Shown here piece by piece: positions 45,195 to 53,853 of a DNA stretch of 64,000 nucleotides. The notes under the pieces were generated by a model. It saw only the letters and a list, made by a program, of their open reading frames with translations, was not told the DNA's origin and did no database searches. Position numbers and translations under genes: made by a program. The DNA is from Bacteroidales bacterium (GTDB lineage Bacteria > Bacteroidota > Bacteroidia > Bacteroidales > JAADJA01). The DNA lies in contig JAGQVE010000020.1 of NCBI GenBank assembly GCA_020438105.1, positions 1-64,000 on the forward strand, given 5' to 3'. How positions within the stretch are numbered: the first letter of the stretch is position 1; the number at the start of each line of letters is the position of its first letter.

Positions 45195-46406
45195 ATGTTG
45201 CAGGGCAAAAAAATACTGATCGGAATAACCGGAAGTATTTCAGCTTATAAAATACCGCTTTTAGTAAGATTACTTGTAAAAGAGGGAGCTGAAGTAAGGA
45301 TCATTATGACCCGGATGGCCCGGGAGTTTGTGACACCCCTTACCCTTAGCACCTTATCAGGCAATCCGGTTTACACTGATTTTTTTGACAAAGACGACGG
45401 TAGTTGGCACAGCCATGTCGATTTAGGGAACTGGGCGGACCTTTATTTAATTGCGCCTGTTTCGGCCACAACAATGGGTAAAATGGTGAATGGAATAGCT
45501 GACAACTTATTGGTTGCCACATACCTCGCAGCCAAATGTCCGGTTTATTTTGCACCAGCCATGGATGTGGATATGTTCCACCACAATTCAACTCAAAGCA
45601 ATATAAAAACACTTGTTGACTATGGCAATCAACAGATTGAGCCTGAAGTGGGTGAGCTGGCAAGCGGATTAGTTGGTGCAGGCAGGCTGCAGGAACCTGA
45701 ATCCATTCTTCAGGTTATCAAATCCCATTTCGAAAAAAAAAAAGCATTTGATGGAGTAAAGGTCCTGATAACTGCCGGACCTACGTTTGAAGCCATTGAT
45801 CCGGTTCGTTTTATCGGTAATTTTTCATCCGGGAAAATGGGATATGCCCTGGCGCATGCCTTTGCAGAAGAAGGTGCCCTGGTCGACCTGATTTCGGGCC
45901 CGGTGTCGGTCGAAGTGGAACATCCAGGTATAAAACTTACTTCTATTGTTTCAGCGGCTGAGATGAAAAATGCTGTGGATACTAAAGTTAACGACGCTGA
46001 TATAATTATCATGGCCGCTGCCGTAGCCGATTATACACCCGAACAACCTTCAACAAATAAGATCAAGAAAAAGGATAATGAACTTGTTGTTAAGCTAAAA
46101 CCTACTGCTGATATTTTAAAATCAGTAGGTAAAACCAAAAGTAATCAGCAAATTCTTGTAGGTTTTGCATTGGAAACGAACAATGAACTTGAAAATGCGA
46201 AAAATAAGCTGCGTACTAAAAACCTTGATCTGATCGTTCTGAATTCATTAAATGAAAAAGGAGCAGGGTTTGGTTTCGATACCAATAAAGTTACATTCAT
46301 AGATGCAACAGGAAACGTTACATCTTTTGATCTTAAATCAAAAACAGCCGTAGCCAGGGACATACTCAATAAAATTGAATCGCTTAGAAAGAATAAAAAT
46401 GATTAA
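45195..46406 (+). CDS. coaBC: Bifunctional CoaBC, coenzyme A synthesis
   Basis: 403 residues. The N-terminal decarboxylase (CoaC) binds FMN and shows [10 protein letters not shown], the catalytic His region [14 protein letters not shown], and PAMDVDMF. The C-terminal ligase (CoaB) starts near residue 185 ([20 protein letters not shown]) and includes [11 protein letters not shown] and NKIKKKD. Together they make 4'-phosphopantetheine from phosphopantothenate, cysteine and CTP. Eight bases overlap the next gene. Confidence 0.95.
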   Translation: MLQGKKILIGITGSISAYKIPLLVRLLVKEGAEVRIIMTRMAREFVTPLTLSTLSGNPVYTDFFDKDDGSWHSHVDLGNWADLYLIAPVSATTMGKMVNGIADNLLVATYLAAKCPVYFAPAMDVDMFHHNSTQSNIKTLVDYGNQQIEPEVGELASGLVGAGRLQEPESILQVIKSHFEKKKAFDGVKVLITAGPTFEAIDPVRFIGNFSSGKMGYALAHAFAEEGALVDLISGPVSVEVEHPGIKLTSIVSAAEMKNAVDTKVNDADIIIMAAAVADYTPEQPSTNKIKKKDNELVVKLKPTADILKSVGKTKSNQQILVGFALETNNELENAKNKLRTKNLDLIVLNSLNEKGAGFGFDTNKVTFIDATGNVTSFDLKSKTAVARDILNKIESLRKNKND

Positions 46407-47310
46407 AATAATCAACCGCTTTTCTTTTATTATCATCTTCGTTATTGCTTCGGTTATTTCCCAGGGGCAGGAGTTTCTTGCAAATGTGCAAATCAATTCG
46501 CAGCAAGTTGAGGGTACGGATAAACGCGTATTTGAAAACATGCAATCAGCCATAACCGAATTCATCAACAACCGGCGATGGTCAAATTATGATTTTATGC
46601 CCGAAGAACGGATTGAATGCAGCATGGTAATTAATATCAACAGCAGGCCATCCACTGATCAGTTTGTTGCCACACTAAACCTGGTGGCAAGCCGACCTAT
46701 TTATAAAACAGCTTACAACAGCACCTTATTAAATTATGCCGACAATGATTTCCAATTCGAATTTGTGGAGTTTCAACCCATGGATTTTCAGGAAAACACA
46801 TACACTTCGAACCTTGTTTCGGTTATTTCTTACTATTTGTACATGATCCTTGCCATTGATTTTGATTCCTTTTCTCCCGAAGGAGGCACTCAATTTTATA
46901 CCGTTGCGCAAAATATTGTAAACGCCGCACAAAACGCACCTTACCCCGGCTGGAAGGCTTTTGAAAGTAACAAAAACAGGTATTGGCTGCTCGAGAACCT
47001 CACCAATGCCAGCTACAAGGATCTCAGGACTTTTTTATATGATTATCACCGATTAGGCCTGGATGCAATGGCTGATAATCCCGAACAAGGCAGAAGCAAA
47101 ATTTCCCTTAGTTTGAACCTGCTTAAAAGGGTATATGATGAACGACCGGGCCTGATGGCTCTGCGACTCTTTATCGACGCAAAACGCGATGAGATCATCA
47201 ATATTTTTAGTGAGGGCAATCCCCGTGAAAAAACCGATGCCCAAAATATTATGAAAGAGATTGATGCAGCAAACTCTTCAAGTTATTCAAAGATTACTCA
47301 GCGAAATTAG
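46399..47310 (+). CDS. DUF4835 protein (possible T9SS component PorD)
   Basis: 303 residues from ATG 46399, overlapping coaBC by 8 nt; an upstream in-frame start is less likely. A signal peptide (IIIFVIASVISQGQ) leads to the family block LANVQINSQQVEGTDKRVF, and RRWSNYDFMPEERIEC. The family is conserved between coaBC and recN in Bacteroidota. From memory some databases name it PorD, a type IX secretion component. That fits the six T9SS cargo genes here but is not shown by the sequence. Confidence 0.85.
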   Translation: MIKIINRFSFIIIFVIASVISQGQEFLANVQINSQQVEGTDKRVFENMQSAITEFINNRRWSNYDFMPEERIECSMVININSRPSTDQFVATLNLVASRPIYKTAYNSTLLNYADNDFQFEFVEFQPMDFQENTYTSNLVSVISYYLYMILAIDFDSFSPEGGTQFYTVAQNIVNAAQNAPYPGWKAFESNKNRYWLLENLTNASYKDLRTFLYDYHRLGLDAMADNPEQGRSKISLSLNLLKRVYDERPGLMALRLFIDAKRDEIINIFSEGNPREKTDAQNIMKEIDAANSSSYSKITQRN

Positions 47311-47322
47311 ATTCATTATCAT

Positions 47323-47330
47323 TATTTTTG
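47323..47330 (+). promoter_or_regulatory. Candidate -7 box for recN
   Basis: TATTTTTG fits TAnnTTTG, 30 bp before the recN ATG. There is no convincing TTG at -33. recN could be both part of the upstream operon and separately transcribed. Confidence 0.35.
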
Positions 47331-47360
47331 CCTTCACCCATTTAATCAGATCTCAGCATT

Positions 47361-49016
47361 ATGTTGCAGCACCTGTACATTCAAAATTATGCACTTATCG
47401 AATCTCTTGACATTGATTTCAATGAAGGATTCACAGTTATTACCGGTGAAACCGGAGCCGGGAAATCGATACTCCTGGGTGCACTCAATTTGATCCTGGG
47501 CAAACGGGCGGATATTGCCTCCCTGAAGGACAAATCGAAAAAGTGTATTGTAGAAGCAACATTTAAAATCAAAGATTACGGACTTAAACCCCTATTTGAG
47601 CAAAATGACCTGGATTACGAAGATCAAACTATTTTCAGACGCGAGATTAATGTGGGTGGAAAATCAAGGGCTTTTATCAATGATACACCTGTCAATCTCA
47701 ATTTAATTAAAAATATAGGAGACCGATTGATCAATATCCACTCTCAGGATGATCAGATATCATTGGGAGACTCTGCATTTCAAATGGCTGTGGTAGATAG
47801 TGTTGCCGGAGCAGGGGAACTAAATTTGAAGTACAAAAAACAATACAAACTTTTTATCCAACTGCGAAGCCGTTTGGATGCACTTTATGAGCAGCAAAAA
47901 CAAGCATCTGATGAAAAGGACTACCTGCAGTTTTTATTTGATGAATTGGAAGAAACTCAAATGAAATCCGGTGAGCAGGAACAATTGGAAGAAGAACAGG
48001 AATTGCTGAATCACACAGAAGAGATCAAAGGAACACTTTATAAAGCAAATCAAAATTTGAATGACGATGAGGAAGGAATACTCCAAAATTTGGCAACATT
48101 AAAATCAAATATTGAAAAAATATCCGGTTACAGTCCAACACTTTCTGATATTGCATCCCGCGTCAATAGTGCATTTATTGAATTATCAGACCTCTCGGAT
48201 GAGATAGAAAAATTCAGTGATTCGGTGCATCATAATCCTGGCAGGGCCGATGAAATTCAAGCTCGGCTCGACACCTTGTATAATCTGCAAAACAAGCACC
48301 GGGTAAATTCGTTGGAGGCGCTGTTTGCAGCTAAAAATGAGATTGAAACTAAACTCAATGGCATACAAAACCTGGATGAAGAGATAAACTCGGTTAGTCT
48401 TTCACTCAAATCAAGTGAAGAAGCATTGAAACAACAAGCAGAAGTGCTGACTAAAAGGAGGGAAGGGGTGTTTAAGCCAATTCAGGAATCAGTGGAAGCT
48501 ACACTCAAATCGCTGGGAATGCCGCATGCACAAATTGCCTTAAAAAACCAGAAACAGGAAATTCCGGGAGTCAATGGCTTCGATCATATTATTTTCCAGT
48601 TCAATGCCAACAAAGGACAGGAATTACAGGATGTAGCCAAAGTGGCCTCAGGTGGTGAAAAATCGCGGCTGATGCTGGCGATCAAATCACTTATATCGCA
48701 AAAAAATTTATTACCAACCATCATCTTCGATGAAATTGATGCAGGTGTTTCGGGCGCAGTTGCTGAAAAAACCGGACAAATCCTGGCAGAATTATCCAAA
48801 AACATGCAGGTATTTGCAATAACACATTTACCTCAAATTGCCGGCCTTGGAACCGATCACCTGATGGTTTATAAAGACAGTACCGACGAAAAAACAAAAA
48901 CCAGTCTTAAACGGTTAAATACCGACGACAGGATCATAGAAATTGCAAAATTGCTGAGTGGTCAGGAAATCACGGAAGCCTCTGTGCAATCGGCACGGCA
49001 TCTGTTAAAAAATTAG
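47361..49016 (+). CDS. recN: DNA repair protein RecN
   Basis: 551 residues, the usual length. Walker A with K35 in GETGAGKS, a long coiled-coil middle (about 150-370), the ABC signature VASGGEKSRLMLA and Walker B TIIFDEIDAGVSG near the end. RecN is an SMC-like ATPase that acts at double-strand breaks. It closes the bamD-to-recN block. Confidence 0.95.
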   Translation: MLQHLYIQNYALIESLDIDFNEGFTVITGETGAGKSILLGALNLILGKRADIASLKDKSKKCIVEATFKIKDYGLKPLFEQNDLDYEDQTIFRREINVGGKSRAFINDTPVNLNLIKNIGDRLINIHSQDDQISLGDSAFQMAVVDSVAGAGELNLKYKKQYKLFIQLRSRLDALYEQQKQASDEKDYLQFLFDELEETQMKSGEQEQLEEEQELLNHTEEIKGTLYKANQNLNDDEEGILQNLATLKSNIEKISGYSPTLSDIASRVNSAFIELSDLSDEIEKFSDSVHHNPGRADEIQARLDTLYNLQNKHRVNSLEALFAAKNEIETKLNGIQNLDEEINSVSLSLKSSEEALKQQAEVLTKRREGVFKPIQESVEATLKSLGMPHAQIALKNQKQEIPGVNGFDHIIFQFNANKGQELQDVAKVASGGEKSRLMLAIKSLISQKNLLPTIIFDEIDAGVSGAVAEKTGQILAELSKNMQVFAITHLPQIAGLGTDHLMVYKDSTDEKTKTSLKRLNTDDRIIEIAKLLSGQEITEASVQSARHLLKN

Positions 49017-49084
49017 TTTATTTTTGCGCTTGCTTGCGTAAATGACAAATGTTAAATCTTTACCAACCAAACAAAACTTGAACT

Positions 49085-49930
49085 ATGGCTTATAACTTAC
49101 TGAAAGGTAAAAGAGGAATTATTTTTGGGGCACTTGATGAAAAATCAATTGCCTGGAAAGTAGCCGAAAGAGCACACGAAGAAGGTGCTGTTTTTACCTT
49201 AACCAATACACCCACAGCTATGAGATTTGGCGAACTCAACGAGCTGGCCGAAAAATGCAACGCCACCATCATTCCTGCTGATGCTACCAGTGTGGAAGAT
49301 CTGGAAAACCTGGTGACCAAATCAATGGAAGTACTTGGTGGCAAGGTGGATTTTATTCTGCATTCCATTGGGATGTCATTAAACGTTAGAAAGAAAAGGG
49401 TTTACAGCGACCTTCGTTATGATTATTTTCAGAAAACGCTGGACATTTCTGCCATTTCATTTCATAAGTTACTACAGGTTTGTTACAAACATGATGCAAT
49501 CAGTGAGTGGGGCAGTGTGGTAGCATTAAGTTATATCGCTGCTCAGCGTGTACTTTATGGTTACAATGATATGGCCGATGCCAAAGCATTGCTCGAGTCA
49601 ATAGGAAGAAGCTTTGGATATATTTATGGCCGGGAGAAAAAAATCAGGGTAAACACCATTTCTCAGTCTCCAACCATGACCACCGCCGGAAGCGGGGTAA
49701 AAGGAATTCATGGATTGATGGACTTCACTGAAAGGATGTCGCCACTAGGCAATGCTACAGCTGATGAGTGTGCCAACTTTACCATTGTTCTATTCAGCGA
49801 TCTTTCAAAAAAAGTGACCATGCAAAATATATTTCACGATGGCGGATTCTCAAGCATGGGCATGAGCTTGCGCGCCATGAAAATGTACAACAAATCACTT
49901 GACTGTGAAGATTGCGAAGAGATTGATTAA
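49085..49930 (+). CDS. fabI: Enoyl-ACP reductase FabI
   Basis: 281 residues, SDR fold. GIIFGALDEKSIAWKVAE near the start is the FabI-type nucleotide-binding loop. The catalytic Tyr/Lys pair sits in YNDMADAK (Y-x6-K spacing). RVNTISQSPTMTTAGSGVKG follows. It reduces enoyl-ACP with NADH in fatty acid elongation. The C-terminal tail CEDCEE is acidic. A TATTTTTG box at 49019-49026 may be its -7 element. It is followed, 30 bp on, by an acyl-CoA dehydrogenase gene. Confidence 0.93.
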   Translation: MAYNLLKGKRGIIFGALDEKSIAWKVAERAHEEGAVFTLTNTPTAMRFGELNELAEKCNATIIPADATSVEDLENLVTKSMEVLGGKVDFILHSIGMSLNVRKKRVYSDLRYDYFQKTLDISAISFHKLLQVCYKHDAISEWGSVVALSYIAAQRVLYGYNDMADAKALLESIGRSFGYIYGREKKIRVNTISQSPTMTTAGSGVKGIHGLMDFTERMSPLGNATADECANFTIVLFSDLSKKVTMQNIFHDGGFSSMGMSLRAMKMYNKSLDCEDCEEID

Positions 49931-49960
49931 TTATTGAATGAACAATAAATAGAAAATAAG

Positions 49961-51109
49961 ATGATAGATTTTAGTTTAACAAAAACGCAAGAGGAAATCA
50001 TTGCCAAGTACCGCGATTTCTCTGACCGCTGGATTGTTCCTAACCGGTTAAAATATGATCAACTGGCTGAATTTCCATGGCCTGTGGTAAAGGCTGCCTA
50101 TGATGAAAAAATCATGAATGGTCCCATGTCGCCTGAATTTGGTGGTCACGGGCATAGCCTGCTGGATGGTGCCCTTGCATCCGAAGAGCTTGGCGCCGGT
50201 TGTGTGGGTATTGGCATTTGTATTGACGCCAATACACTTGCGCTTACTCCACTTTACATTGCAGCTAATGATGAACTTAAGAAAAAATGGTTTGGGATAA
50301 TCAATGAAGAAAAAGGGGTAGCAGCCTATTGTTTGACCGAGCCCAATGCCGGAAGTGATGTTCAGGGAATTAAAACCACTGCCATCAAAAAAGGAGATAA
50401 ATATATCATCAACGGACACAAGCGATTTATTACCAATGCCGAAGTTGCAACATTTTTAACCGTGTTTGCACTTACAGATCCTGAAAAAGGATCAAGGAGT
50501 TTAACAGCTTTTCTGGTTCCCAGCGACTCACCCGGAATTGAGTTCAAACCCCATATGAATAAAATGGGTCAGCGTGCTTCGGTCCAGAATGAAATAATTT
50601 TTACGGATGTTGAAGTTCCTGCTGAAAACATGATCGGAGATGAGGGCTATGGTTTTATCATTGCTATGAAAACCTTCGACCGCACCAGAACCGGGGTGGC
50701 TGCATTAAGTGTAGGTAATGCACGTGCAGCTTATGAAACGGCCAGGGAATGGACCAAAAATCGCAAACAATTTGGTAAACCCATTGCCGCTAATCAGGCT
50801 ATCGGATTCATGTTGGCAGATATGGCAACTAAAATTGAAACTGCCCGGTTGATCACCTGGTATGCAGCATGGGCTTATGACCATGATAAATCAAAACTGA
50901 ATAAACTTTCAGCCATGTCGAAATTATACGCTTCAGATATTGGAATGGAAGTAACCACCGATGCCGTTCAGGCCATGGGTGGTGATGGTTACACCTGGGA
51001 ATTTATGGTTGAAAAGATGATGCGTGATGCAAAATTGTGCCAGATTTATGAAGGCACCAACCAAATTCAAAGGCTGGTAATTTCGAAAGCAATTTTGAAA
51101 GAGCAGTAA
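49961..51109 (+). CDS. Acyl-CoA dehydrogenase
   Basis: 382 residues, the standard length of short/medium-chain dehydrogenases. FAD and substrate motifs: YCLTEPNAGSDVQG and FITNAEVATFLTVFA; the C-terminal signature QAMGGDGYTWE is present, and the catalytic Glu is likely that of IYEGTNQIQRLV. Introduces the trans-2 double bond in fatty acid oxidation with an electron-transfer flavoprotein. It lies downstream of fabI on the same strand, so oxidation and synthesis genes are adjacent. Chain-length preference is unknown. Confidence 0.92.
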   Translation: MIDFSLTKTQEEIIAKYRDFSDRWIVPNRLKYDQLAEFPWPVVKAAYDEKIMNGPMSPEFGGHGHSLLDGALASEELGAGCVGIGICIDANTLALTPLYIAANDELKKKWFGIINEEKGVAAYCLTEPNAGSDVQGIKTTAIKKGDKYIINGHKRFITNAEVATFLTVFALTDPEKGSRSLTAFLVPSDSPGIEFKPHMNKMGQRASVQNEIIFTDVEVPAENMIGDEGYGFIIAMKTFDRTRTGVAALSVGNARAAYETAREWTKNRKQFGKPIAANQAIGFMLADMATKIETARLITWYAAWAYDHDKSKLNKLSAMSKLYASDIGMEVTTDAVQAMGGDGYTWEFMVEKMMRDAKLCQIYEGTNQIQRLVISKAILKEQ

Positions 51110-51132
51110 AATTCAAAATGAATTAATAAACA

Positions 51133-51163
51133 AAGCCCGGCTTCCAATGGAGGCTGGGCTTTT
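51133..51163. terminator. Bidirectional terminator between dehydrogenase genes
   Basis: aagcccggcttcc / gaggctgggctt form a long GC-rich stem with a 4-nt loop, between two convergent acyl-CoA dehydrogenase genes. A T run follows on the plus strand and a weaker one on the minus strand. Confidence 0.8.
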
Positions 51164-51184
51164 ATATAACCGCTTCAAAATATG

Positions 51185-52966
51185 CTACAAGAAGTATTTA
51201 TTTTCATCAATAGCCTTTTCAGCAATCCTTCGGCGGGCATCCTTGGTATTTACCGGAGCCAGTCTGGTAAAGTATTCGATCCGATCGTGCATGATTTGCA
51301 ATTCATCTCCTTCCACAAAAGAATTCAATGCATCTTTGGCAGCTTTATTAATTGCGCAAGCAGCATCATAAACATATACATCCAGAATATCTTTTTGAAT
51401 ACCAATGGCATGTGAGCCTTTCATATTTTGAAGTTTTTCAACTCTTAGCATGGTCGACTCTGCACCATAAACCATCATGATCACATCGGAAATATTCATC
51501 AAAATTTCCTGCTCATCCAAAAAGTTCCGTTGCAATTTATCAGATAAAATACCCATCAGCATCAAAGCAACTTTTTTAAAGTTTGCAATATCGTGGCGTT
51601 TAACAGCAAAGTAATTGGTAATATCAAGTTCTGCCTCCTCTTCGTTCAATTCGCGGATGATTGAATTGGCATACCTTACCACATCAAATCCGGTTTTCAA
51701 TGCTTTTTTAATGGTAGTATCAGTTACCAGCAAACGGTTAATTTCATTGGTACCTTCAAAAATCCTGTTGATCCTAGAATCACGATAAGCTCTGTCGGCA
51801 TTGGTTTCAGCAGAGAAACCCATGCCACCCAATACCTGAACATACTCGTCAACCACAAAATCAAGTGATTCGGAGCCAAACACCTTTAATGCTGCAGCTT
51901 CGATGGCATAGGCTGCAATACCTTCAATGGTTGCAGTTGGTTTATCCATACCATTCGCCAGGTTGATCTGAATGAGGTCATCAATATTTTTACTAACCCG
52001 GAACACTGCTGATTCTGTTACATAAGTTTTGATCACCTGTTCGGCAATTTTTCCTTTGATCGCTCCGAACGAAGAAATCAGTGTACCGAACTGTTTGCGC
52101 TCGTTGGCATAATTAACCGATTGCGAAATGGCTCTTTTGGCGGCACCCAAAACAGTACCACCCAATTTAATACGCCCCATATGCAAGATATTCAGAGCAA
52201 TCCTGAATCCCTGTCCGCGTTTTCCAAGTAAATTCTCAACCGGAACTTTAACATCATTAAAAAACAACTGAACAGTGGAGGAGCCCTTGATTCCCATTTT
52301 CTTTTCCTCCGGATTGATCACTACACCATCCCATTTGCTTTCAACAATAAAAGCACTATGAACCCGGTCATTATCAATCTTTGCAAAAACAGTAAAAACA
52401 TCGGCAAAACCACCATTGGTGATCCACATTTTTTGTCCGTTCAAAATATAATGTTTACCGTCATCGGATAATACAGCCCTTGATTTCCCTGAGTTGGCAT
52501 CTGAGCCTGCATTTGGTTCGGTTAAGCAGTAGGCAGCAGCCCAGTCGCCGGTGGCCAATTGGGGCAGGTATCGTTGTTTTTGATCTTCATTTCCATAATA
52601 AACAATGGGCAAAGTTCCGATACCGGTATGTGCCGAGTAAGCCACCGAGTAAGAGTATCCGGCGCCCATAGCGGCACTGGCAAGCATGGAGGTTACAAAC
52701 GATTGTTCAAAACCACCGTATTGTTCTGGTACTGAAATGCCCAACAACCCAAGTTCGCCGGCTTTTTGTATTAAACTGCGCATCAATCCTGGTTCCTGAG
52801 CATCTATCCGGTCGAGTATCGGAAAAACCTCTGATTCAAGAAAATCTTCACAAGTTTGAGCGATCATTATTTGCTCTTCATCAAATTCTTCTGGAATAAA
52901 CACATCGTTGGCATCAGTTTCTTTAATTAAAAACTCTCCACCTTTGATCAAGTTCTCATTATCCAT
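51185..52966 (-). CDS. Acyl-CoA dehydrogenase with C-terminal extension
   Basis: 593 residues, longer than the neighbour because of an extra about 180-residue C-terminal helical domain, as in the very-long-chain/ACAD9 branch. Core motifs: YCLTEPNAGSDANSGKSRAV, WITNGGFADVFTVFAKI, VQVLGGMGFSAETNADRAYRD and FEGTNEINRLL with the catalytic Glu region. Likely beta-oxidation of longer chains. A CAAAAATA box (52994-53001, plus strand) could be its -7 element, 28 bp upstream of the start codon. Confidence 0.9.
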   Translation of the reverse strand: MDNENLIKGGEFLIKETDANDVFIPEEFDEEQIMIAQTCEDFLESEVFPILDRIDAQEPGLMRSLIQKAGELGLLGISVPEQYGGFEQSFVTSMLASAAMGAGYSYSVAYSAHTGIGTLPIVYYGNEDQKQRYLPQLATGDWAAAYCLTEPNAGSDANSGKSRAVLSDDGKHYILNGQKMWITNGGFADVFTVFAKIDNDRVHSAFIVESKWDGVVINPEEKKMGIKGSSTVQLFFNDVKVPVENLLGKRGQGFRIALNILHMGRIKLGGTVLGAAKRAISQSVNYANERKQFGTLISSFGAIKGKIAEQVIKTYVTESAVFRVSKNIDDLIQINLANGMDKPTATIEGIAAYAIEAAALKVFGSESLDFVVDEYVQVLGGMGFSAETNADRAYRDSRINRIFEGTNEINRLLVTDTTIKKALKTGFDVVRYANSIIRELNEEEAELDITNYFAVKRHDIANFKKVALMLMGILSDKLQRNFLDEQEILMNISDVIMMVYGAESTMLRVEKLQNMKGSHAIGIQKDILDVYVYDAACAINKAAKDALNSFVEGDELQIMHDRIEYFTRLAPVNTKDARRRIAEKAIDENKYFL

Positions 52967-53034
52967 AATAGCTGGGATTTTTTAAATTTCGGCCAAAAAT
53001 AAAAATATATCTCATGTTACATATATAAAAATCA

Positions 53035-53042
53035 TATTTTTG
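53035..53042 (+). promoter_or_regulatory. Candidate -7 box
   Basis: TATTTTTG fits TAnnTTTG, 34 bp before the start of the gene at 53077. No -33 TTG at the expected spacing. Confidence 0.35.
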
Positions 53043-53076
53043 TGTTTACTCAAATAAGAACCCCAAAATAATCGAA

Positions 53077-53817
53077 ATGAATCTACTGGAAGAAATATCG
53101 GCCTTTCACATACTTTTAATAGCAATTATTGTGATCCTTATCCTTGTTCTTTTTTTCAGGGTAAGGTTAAAATTTTTGCTGATCAGAATGGTCTACGGAC
53201 GTTACCATTTTAAGTACCTCCGGTTATTTAACCGTTACTTTATTAACCGCCCATACCCGGATGCTATCAAAGACGAACCCTGGGATTATGTTAATAACAG
53301 TTTCAAGTCAAAACCCGGGTTGCAATTTAAAACTGATGAGGAAATTCAATTTGTGGATAATAAGGTGGGAGAGGTGTATCCCCGGTTTTTTAAAATCACC
53401 GGAGATCCGGATTATCTCACCATTTCGGATCCCGGACAAAAACACATTCAATTTATTGTGGCCGGTTACAAAGCCATGGTTTATGATTACCAGGCCATGC
53501 TGGTTTATTATTTTGTAGATAGTTTGCTGGTAATGGGCCAATTCAGGTTCAGGCGCGAAAAACAAGCTCTGGATATTAACCACCTTATCGAAAAACTTAG
53601 AGAAAGGTATAAAATTGATATTCCACAAGGAATTAATAAGCCGTTTCAATTGATTGATAGAAATGACAACTGTATAAATTTCAGGGATAATGGTTTTTCT
53701 GTTGAACTCAACGTATTAAATTACAAAAACCAAAAAATACTCAACATCCTTAATGATCATCCATTGAATGCAACCGCAGGTGATGAAGTTGCAGATAAAC
53801 AAGTGGTAACATTTTAA
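53077..53817 (+). CDS. Membrane-anchored protein, unknown
   Basis: 246 residues. One N-terminal membrane segment (about 10-30), then a soluble domain with RPYPDAIKDEPWDYVNNSF and a repeated beta pattern. The block PYPDAIKDEPWDYV looks conserved, but I do not recognise the family. It converges with clpC. Location and topology (one span, large soluble tail) are inferred from the sequence. Confidence 0.6.
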   Translation: MNLLEEISAFHILLIAIIVILILVLFFRVRLKFLLIRMVYGRYHFKYLRLFNRYFINRPYPDAIKDEPWDYVNNSFKSKPGLQFKTDEEIQFVDNKVGEVYPRFFKITGDPDYLTISDPGQKHIQFIVAGYKAMVYDYQAMLVYYFVDSLLVMGQFRFRREKQALDINHLIEKLRERYKIDIPQGINKPFQLIDRNDNCINFRDNGFSVELNVLNYKNQKILNILNDHPLNATAGDEVADKQVVTF

Positions 53818-53824
53818 AAGAAAA

Positions 53825-53849
53825 AAGGCCGTCAGAATTTGACAGCCTT
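53825..53849 (-). terminator. Rho-independent terminator of clpC
   Basis: aaggccgtc / gacagcctt form a 9-bp stem with one mismatch, followed on the minus strand by a run of T, 5 bp past the clpC stop. Confidence 0.8.
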
Positions 53850-53853
53850 GAAT

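Noticed and set aside
45346-46012. Minus-strand frames across coaBC
   Set aside because: They are shadows of the clear coaBC coding frame.
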